Shown in pieces: positions 56,382 to 64,000 of a stretch of 64,000 nt of DNA. Position numbers and translations under genes: made by a program. Position 1 is the first letter of the stretch, and the number at the start of each line of letters is the position of its first letter. The notes beneath the pieces are model-generated. The model did no database searches. It was not told where the DNA came from and was given only the letters and a program-made list of their open reading frames with translations. Source of the stretch: Strigamia acuminata (lineage: Eukaryota > Arthropoda > Chilopoda > Geophilomorpha > Linotaeniidae); NCBI GenBank assembly GCA_949358305.1, contig OX442318.1, forward strand, positions 9,902,517 through 9,966,516, in the 5' to 3' direction.

Positions 56382-58053
56382 TTAACCCTATCAGTACCAA
56401 CCTAAAAATATATGAAAATGATTCTATTCTTTGACTATTTCATGTTTATGAAGAAATTTAACCAATTCGGTATTTATCAAAAATAATTAAAATTGAATTC
56501 AAAATTAGTGATAGTAAACAAAGAAATTTCATTAAAATTCTTTTTTGAATTCATGAATCGATTTTTTTTTATTGTTTGTTACGATGTTTAATAAAAATAC
56601 ATGAAATTCCAGAAAGATAATCCGTTAATTTTCGAGAAAAAATATAAAAACACTTTCGGAGGTCAAAATTGACCCTATAAGGTTGGGGCGGGGAGAGTTA
56701 ACAAGTATTAATTCTGAACTCTCACAGATCGATTTTTATAACTTTTGATATTTGAAAACTGATTATATTTACTGTTTTTGTTGAATTGACTACCATACTG
56801 CCTATAACATTATTTCAGTTTAAAACTTTAAAATCTTTAAATTTGACTTTGTGTGTGTGCGTTGTCTCATACAATTGTTTTCCTTCCAAAACATCAAAAC
56901 AAAATACTTATGTGATTTTGCCATCGATTAGGATGCGGATGGTGAAAAATGAAGAACAAATTGGATGATTCTCATGACATCTCTGTTATTTTGCTTCCCA
57001 AACAGTCCCTGAAAGACCGTATTGGTGGCCCCAGTTCTCCAATACCATTCTAAGCCGCTTAAACTTATTTATCTTATTAACTATTGCTCCCGGTCCACAG
57101 CAAATTACTTTTCTCATCACAGAGCCTCTTAGATACATTTAAAATAGAAAAATAATTATTTCTCTTCAATTAGATGGCTATTTATTTCCCCAAAAAGAAT
57201 TGATTAAAATTTCTCCGCTAATCTCAAAATCAACATTAGCATCCCAGCATTGTAGTTGCTTTCAGACTTAAACCGCTTAAGTTCCACCTGCTTTAAATTT
57301 CAAAGTGGATTTCGATTTAAAACGACAGAAAAGAAGCAATAATGTAAAAATGAAGAAAATAAGTACAAAGTAGCAGAGACAAAAGATTAGCGCATCGATT
57401 TTATGCTTTTTGCCACCCAGCACCTTTCCCTTTCACCCCCAATCCATCCTTGTTTGCGAGCAATACACTTGACAACACCAAACTCTTTGCCATCACTCGA
57501 TTGCGTGATTGGCCACAAACCACAGACTTTTCGCAAGGAGATGCATGGATGAAATCACCTTGGCAACTGCCCAACCTACACCCGCCGAACAGCAAAACAA
57601 GCGAGAGTGCAAAGCACATTTCCAATAGGGTACAGGTTCGCGTAATGAGGTCAAACGTTCTACAGTCGAATCAACAGATTCCACCTCTTCAAACATCTTA
57701 CTGCAAATGGATACAAACGCTTCTGCCATTTATCCCGCCATTAAATTAAAGAAGATCGATCACGCAAACCGATTTACAATTTAATCAATTCATTCCATCG
57801 ACAATTGGTGCATTCAATCTTCCTGTTTTTCCCTTTTTTTTAGTGTTTCTGTAATCAGAATAGACACAGAAAACAGCCGTAACTGCAAAAACAGAGACCG
57901 CAAATAGAGTAATTAAAGGCTAGTTTACAATGCTGCAGATTGTTGTTCACAATGACGCAAAGTGAAGAAAATCTGGTTGGCGCCACTTTTCGCGCAACAA
58001 TTCGCATGGAAAAAGAGAATTGAACATTTCAATTCCAAATTTGCTACGCATGT
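56382..58053. other. No gene recognised; unique block at 57400-57750
   Basis: 57400-57750 is richer in GC and open on both strands. The minus-strand frame at 57401-57625 begins with an apolar stretch like a signal peptide, but no splice site or family supports it. Confidence 0.35.
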
Positions 58054-58316
58054 CTTTGGATTTTCCTTAGTTCTTTGTCTACTGCGCCATGTGAGGTTTG
58101 AAAGGACTTGCTCTGAGCGTGGCAAAAGTTAAACTGTGTCTTTATTTACACTCAAATCTACAAAGTAATATGTTTCTGGTTAATGTATTAAATTGACATC
58201 TGGATGGCTGTCCAGTGTCCGTCATCGTGGTGATCATCGTGTGTGGGCAAATCGTCCCCCCACTAGGTTGGGGGTCATGGTGGCGCCCTCAGTGTGGTCA
58301 ACTCGTCCCTCACAGA
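58054..58316. repeat. LTR-like dispersed repeat, copy 2
   Basis: Partner of 53398-53651, with a short internal duplication (CATCGTGGTGATCATCGTG) absent from copy 1. Confidence 0.75.
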
Positions 58317-58486
58317 TATTTAGTGTGTATGTACTAAATGATTCATATCATGGTATGGAGAGAAAAGATGGAGCCCAGTCAATCATACGATAGAAATTAG
58401 AATAGCGTTTAGATTCGTTAAGAAACATAGGGGGCGCTGTATTTAACAGCGCCATACAAAATGAGTTAAAGTAAGACAGGAAGCGA

Positions 58487-58600
58487 ACATGGCAATACGT
58501 TGGGGGAAGGGACCAATGAAGTGACTTTTCTTCCTTTAGCGCTTTCCTTTTGAGATAGTGATACGATCTGCGCATGCGTCATGCATTAGTCATCACATTA
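58487..58600 (+). repeat. Dispersed repeat, copy 3 of 3
   Basis: Right-hand part only: GGGACCAATG, TTTTGAGATAGTGATACGAT and GCATGCGTCATGCATTAG. Confidence 0.7.
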
Positions 58601-60623
58601 ACATTTGACAGCGCACCGCTAAAAACAAGATCTTTTAGTATGTAAATTAACAGAAACGTATTTATTTATTTACCTGGTTGTCTTTTACAACAATAAACAA
58701 TTCATTCAAAAGTAAACTTTCTTCCTTATGGAAAAAGAAGAAAAGAAAATATTTTTCTTTTCTTCTTGAAATTGAACGCACTTGATGCATTGAGGTGAAG
58801 CACCAGCAAAAGTTGTTGGTCATAATTTGTTCATTGGGTGAAAATGAAGGAATTGTAATTGCCATTAATTGCCATTGATCCCATTAAATGTAAACGCAAA
58901 TACATGTTATATATAGTACATTTTCAAGACGTAATACATACATTGTACAAACAACTTAAAAACGTCATATAAAAGAATGATACTGCGAATACCGCAGTGT
59001 TCATCTTCTGTTTTTGCTGTTTATATAAATACCAAACATCAGGTCAGGAATTCAACTTTAAATTCTAATACAAACGAAAACAATTGCTTACTTTCTGAGA
59101 TGTAACCAAAATCCAACATGGCTGTCAAAAAACTCAACCACCACAATTGACAATTAGGTGTGCCTTGAGCAAAGAAAGAAATTTAATCACCTAAATTTTT
59201 TTCCCTCATCTAAATACACACTCCACTATGTGAAACTCTTATCCACTTTGATGATGACTAGGTTGCAGAGGGAGATGCTTTGTGGAACCCCAAAAAAAAA
59301 CAATGTGCAGGTTTAATTACTCGAAAAGTTTTTCAAATGGTTGCTGCAAAAAAATCAATATCGCTAATGGTTTTCCCACAAATGTTACCCAGAATAAGGA
59401 AGGCTAAGTCCAATCTCAATTTTAATCACACAAGAGTATCTCGAGTTCAAAAACAATTTTTTAATAGTTTTAGCCTGAAAGAAGTATGATTTCTTGCAAT
59501 TTCTGTGCTTGACATATCCGGCTTAGGGTTAAGTTAAGCACCGAGCACTCGAGTTAATGACACCGCTCAACTGTACAGTATGCAGCTTAATGCCATCAGC
59601 AAACAGAGCAGCATACAAGTTGTTGCTTGTATATCTTGGCTGAAGATGCTCAATTGTGTTATCTGCAGTAACATCTGGCGAGAATTACTAAAGAATTGAA
59701 ACAGTGCTTTCAGCTAATAGATTTAGTGCTCGCGTTGATTTTTAGGAACGCCTCCAAGTCAGAATCCCATCTAGTCATTTTGAATAGGTCGATAGTGTTT
59801 GCACCTCAAGTCAAATGCTAGCGCACACAACAACCGAAACCAATTTGTTTCTTTCTCTTGCTGTCTTGGCATTATTGCTTTGTTTGAATTAGCATTACTG
59901 CTTCAGCTTATTGTCACCAAGGCAACAGTTCAGTCTGTTATTTTTTCATGATTCTGTGGATTTCACTTGTTTTGCAAAAATGTAATACAATATACCTTCT
60001 CGTGAAACCCAATGCATTTCAAAATGCATTGCAATATAATTTTATCATATATTTTTACTTATATAGACATGAGCATGCTCAGTATGTGCTCACCATGCCT
60101 TAACAGAAATGTGCAAAGCGAAGCAGTGATAGAAATCAAACTAAAGGCTGGTTCACACTTGCGTATACGCTGCGGATAAGCCGCGGATAAGCAGTATACG
60201 TGCGCCTTATGTTCTCTTAATTAAAGTCAATACCGAAAAGACAATCACTTTAGTAGAGTTAACTGACAAGGAGAGCACATGTATAAGACACTCACAGATT
60301 GTTGCAATATTAAACATGGAGAATTGTTATATCATGCTGAATGAGACCCTAAAATAATTTCATTCCATAAACAGCCAACGATGCAAACAATGAGCTGAAA
60401 GTTGGCACTATTTTGTCTGTGTATACATCCAATCTGAGCAATCAGGCCTAGTGTATGAATACTGTAAACAACAGTTGCTAGGTAAAAAATAGTTCTAAGA
60501 TCAAAGTTGAATTTTATCATTTGATATTCAATGATGTCATTTCATCGTTTGAGATTTAATGATGTCATGACATCAGAACTTTGTTCACCAACATGACTGT
60601 CTTCATGAAGACAATAATTGTTT
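58601..60623. other. No gene recognised
   Basis: 58777-58800 is a diverged arm of the palindrome at 23079-23141. 60152-60210 holds GGCTGGTTCACACTTGCG and an imperfect GTATAC palindrome, perhaps one end of another MITE. Nothing else is recognised. Confidence 0.4.
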
Positions 60624-60695
60624 GTAGTGGTGGTCCAGTGGTTAAGGCAATGGACTAGGAATCTTTCCACACAGATTCAAATCCTGCTGTCTGTC
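60624..60695 (+). pseudogene. Degenerate tRNA-Ser-like sequence
   Basis: TGGTCCAGTGG fits the internal A box and GATTCAAATCC is close to the B box. The stretch GTGGTTAAGGCAATGGACTA is nearly that of animal tRNA-Ser(AGA). The serine variable arm is missing, the anticodon position reads AGG, and the T and acceptor stems pair poorly. A T-rich tail follows. It is a tRNA pseudogene or the head of a tRNA-derived SINE. Confidence 0.65.
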
Positions 60696-61815
60696 AAAAT
60701 TTTTACTTTTATTTTTTAATTTTTTTTAGCAGTAATTTTAATGTTTGTAATTTTATGTTTGTTTTTAGAAAACTTTAATTAATTAATTTTAATACCGTAT
60801 TGTATCGATTAAAAGCCGCGGCTCTTATTCAAAACTGCCATTTTAGTCGGCAATTACAATTTCGGTTTTTCGTTTGTCACATTTCCCACAGATAGTTCCT
60901 TAGCTTTAGCCAATGGGATCATCATCACGCTATATTTAATAACTAAAGAAATAAATAAACTGGGTCGTAAAGTGCAGAGGATCCAAATCTGAAGAAAACA
61001 ATTTTTCCAAAATAAAATATGAAATGGTACACTTTGGTCCATCCTTAACCCAAAAAATGAAAATTTATTGCCAAGTGCTGAGAAGAATCATCTCAAGCCT
61101 ATTCCTAAAGCTGAGATAAATTCAATTGTAGAAATTAAAAAAAAAAAAAAAAAAAAAATGATAAAATGAAAGAAAAATTGCGTTGTTTGATTCATCTTTT
61201 CAATTTCGTGCCAAAAGAACAACTAAAAATCTCTTGTCATCGCGTGCCAATCCGAGTTGCAACGGAATAAAAACATGTCACTCCTCCTCTTCTTCCACCG
61301 AGCTCTTAATGTACAAACTAGATTACTTTTCATTTCCTCGCCTGCCTTACACTGTCAAGTGCTCGGGTGAACCATCACCATACTCTCACACACACAACAG
61401 GAATGTCAGCAACTGAGAGTGAATTACGTTTACACCCATTCTTTCACTCAAAATACTCAACATATAATTCCTCAAATCCCATATCTCGACAGCCCTTCAC
61501 ATTAAAAACATTCATTTCAAACCAACCTCGATTCAATCCCCCATAATCCAAACACACACACATTGCTGTCACCAATTACATACTGCTACCGGTGTATTAA
61601 ATAAATTACCAGCCCTTCTAGCAAATAACCAATCACAAATCTCATTGTGTCTAGCTGCTGATTGCTCGATGCACTGTCTTAAGAAGCCCTTATGTGCTTC
61701 TTACAAGGACACCGCAGGAGTGTGTAATCCACAATTGTTAAAATTGTTTTTAAATAAAGTATTCGCATGACCTAAACAATGTTTTTGTCTTATATTTAAA
61801 TGTACCTCTCTTTCA
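60696..61815. other. No gene recognised
   Basis: AT-rich unique DNA with an A run at about 61137-61158. Confidence 0.45.
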
Positions 61816-62370
61816 CAATAGTGAGTTTGCGGTTGCCAATTGTTCCTTATAATTATGAGTTACAAGCTCATAATTATAATTATAATTCCTTCTTGAAATA
61901 GGCACTTGCGGTACAATAAACATTTTATAAATTATACTTATAAATACCATGTGAACAGTACAAATCTCTTGCATGTAATGGTAGAACAAATCCATATGCA
62001 AAAGAAAATGAAAATCTGTAGTTTTACTAATTTGACAGTTTTCAGACATGAAATTGTCTTCCAGTTCATTTATTTGCTTACCTGGAATGATTTTAGTTGT
62101 TTCTATCCTTCGATGGCAGAAAGAAATTGTGATTGAGGCTGATTGTTGAAACAGGTCAGGCAGCCATTTTGAATTTCTATTAGCACCATCAGCGCCATTT
62201 GCAATAGTGGGAGGAGCTTAAAATAGTGTTAAGCGATCTGATTGGCTCCCTTATTTTACAAAATAGTGTAAAAATTGAGGAGTTACGTTATGTTATAAGT
62301 CCAATTTTATAATTATGAGCTTGTAACTCATAATTATAAGGAACAATTGGCAACCGCAAACTCACTATTG
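61816..62370. mobile_element. 555-bp MITE with ~64-bp inverted repeats and 5-bp target duplication
   Basis: CAATAGTGAGTTTGCGGTTG through GAGTTACAAGCTCATAATTA is repeated inverted at the other end, almost without change. TTTCA at 61811-61815 and 62371-62375 is the probable target duplication. I found no coding capacity inside, and the superfamily is not obvious. Confidence 0.88.
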
Positions 62371-64000
62371 TTTCAAACAGTTACAACATACAGAATTCTT
62401 TACTGTGAGTTGAAACACTACTTTTTTATTTTTTGAGTAAAAAGTCCAATTTTATCATTACACTTGTGACAACATAACTACTTATAATTCATAATTTACT
62501 ATTCACATACAATTGCATTAATAATAATAATAATAATAATAAATTTCATTTGCAAGCTTTCTAATAATAAGCCATTTATTTGACTAATTTCACTTACTTT
62601 TATTCATTTAAGCCAATTTTTAAGTACCGGTGTATGCTTAACAAATTTGGATGTACCTATTGTGAACTTAGCATTAGATAGATTTATTTTTAATCCACAC
62701 TGTTGCTGAGTTTGTATTGACTGACAAGTCATCAGTAACAATTCACCAACTCCATTTCCAAGAGCCTCTTAGTCTGGTTTATCTTCTTTAAACCAATCTA
62801 AATGCATATCTGAGACGTTCATTTCAACACCAAAAGTGATTTAAACATTGTTTACCTGCAATAAATTAGAAAATGCTAGAAACTTTGTACAAAATTACAA
62901 TTAAACATAAAAAATTTCTAGTTTAAACCAAGCAGCTTGTTCAAAAATCCTCCTGGTCTAATTGACTTTTCAAAATGCAGCTACCGTTGCTTCCCAAAGA
63001 ATAACAAAAAAAAATTTCTTGTCCGACAACTCATTACATCTATTACAACAAATTCTGCAACAACACGAGTCAGCACTCGTTCAGGTATTCGTCCTGACAA
63101 TACAGCGTGGCAGCCTTTACTCCCATAATCCCTCTTCGCGCTCCCTCCTATAGAATTGTTAAACATCAGACCCGCTTCCACGTTGGCATCTTTTGTGGAA
63201 ACCGAGTCTTTCCCACGCACGTGTCATATTAGTATGGGGCGAAGACACTCGCACCTGCCTTGATCACGAGTGCCAATGCTTGTCGCTCGTAGTGAAAACC
63301 AGAGACCCGCTCGGTAATTGCCCGGCCATTTCGATTCGTCAAGTGCCCAAAACATCATCAACTTGCAGACCACACACGTTCACGTGTCCCGATCGAAGCT
63401 AATGTCCAACTCCATCTTATCCCTCCATCCAATGCCTCTCCCTTTAACCCGGGCTCTTCTTCTTGCAAATCACAGTTGTCAACAAGGGTCTTTGGTCGAG
63501 GGTGACATGATAGAACCCATAAACCAATGGACGTACATCTTAATTTTAGAAATCTGCGATTACGACCGAGCGTATAATTAACGTTACATATGTTGTGTTT
63601 CTTGTATTTGGATTGCACTGATTGCATGTATGTATTTATTTGTAACGGCGACCCATCTATGGGCAAAGGGCCGCACTGATTGCAGTTGGATGTAGCCAGA
63701 CACGAGGCATCACGCAGCTTTGTTGGCTTATTTGCAGTACTTTCAAAGTTTCTGTTTATACCGTTTATGCAAAAACGTGCCTAACTGTGAATTTGTTCGT
63801 TTATGGGCCCGTTTGTAGTAACATTTTCGCGTCTCGATCGTGCGAGTGAATAATGGCGTATAAAAATTCATTTTTTTCTATTTAACCGCCGAACTGTAGA
63901 TGTGGCTCCCTTATTTGCACTCAATTTAGCATTTACTCACATTTTTGGAGATGGATGCGTCGTCTGAAAGTGTTTATGACACTTGAAAGTCTGAACCCTC
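62371..64000. other. No gene recognised; ATA microsatellite and unique block
   Basis: An (AATAAT)-type microsatellite lies at about 62519-62543. 63000-63560 is richer in GC and unique, with frames on both strands but no domain or splice context. Confidence 0.4.

Noticed and set aside
57401-57625. Minus-strand frame with a signal-peptide-like start
   Set aside because: An apolar N-terminus can arise by chance. No donor site or TATA box supports it, and the opposite strand is open as well.

Overview
This window is nuclear DNA from an animal, most likely an invertebrate. The evidence is an intact BEL/Pao LTR retrotransposon whose primer-binding site matches metazoan tRNA-Phe, an intact Tc1/mariner transposon, many MITEs, AT-rich minisatellites, and a TATA promoter followed by a signal-peptide exon that ends in a consensus splice donor. 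There is no bacterial gene organisation. A short (CCTAA)5 run, which is (TTAGG)5 on the other strand, resembles the arthropod telomere unit, but it is too short to fix the phylum. I could not identify the species.

Layout. 1-8 kb: a decayed hAT transposon with mirror-image subterminal repeat clusters, two minisatellites, and a MITE with pogo-like ends that carries a second element inside it. 8.2-9.8 kb: an apparently complete Tc1/mariner element (331-aa DD34E transposase between ~200-bp inverted repeats). 11.9-12.5 kb: a PIF/Harbinger-like non-autonomous element. 12.95-19.32 kb: a complete, very young BEL/Pao retrotransposon (LTRs identical by eye, 5-bp target duplication, one uninterrupted 1757-aa Gag-Pol frame). 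20.6-21.3 kb: the only credible host gene in view, seen as promoter, 5' UTR and first coding exon on the + strand. 21.3-64 kb: no further convincing exon; the stretch may be the first intron of that gene plus intergenic DNA. It is filled with MITEs, dispersed repeat pairs, minisatellites and homopolymer runs, separated by unique blocks that could hold regulatory sequence.

The window is mainly a record of transposition. At least eight pogo-ended MITE copies are present. Five elements (three of 430 bp, one of 370 bp, one of 150 bp) share TATACTC ends and a common internal order of motifs. Two PIF/Harbinger-like MITEs carry perfect TGACGTCA (CRE-type) palindromes. A hAT MITE has a perfect 8-bp target duplication. 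Several insertions can be resolved because an empty-site copy of the target lies elsewhere in the window. The transposases encoded here (Tc1 and the BEL polyprotein) could act on their own copies; most MITEs have no matching transposase in the window.

Coordinates of repeat edges were found by eye and may be off by a few bases. Family calls rest on motifs and target-site rules, not on database searches.
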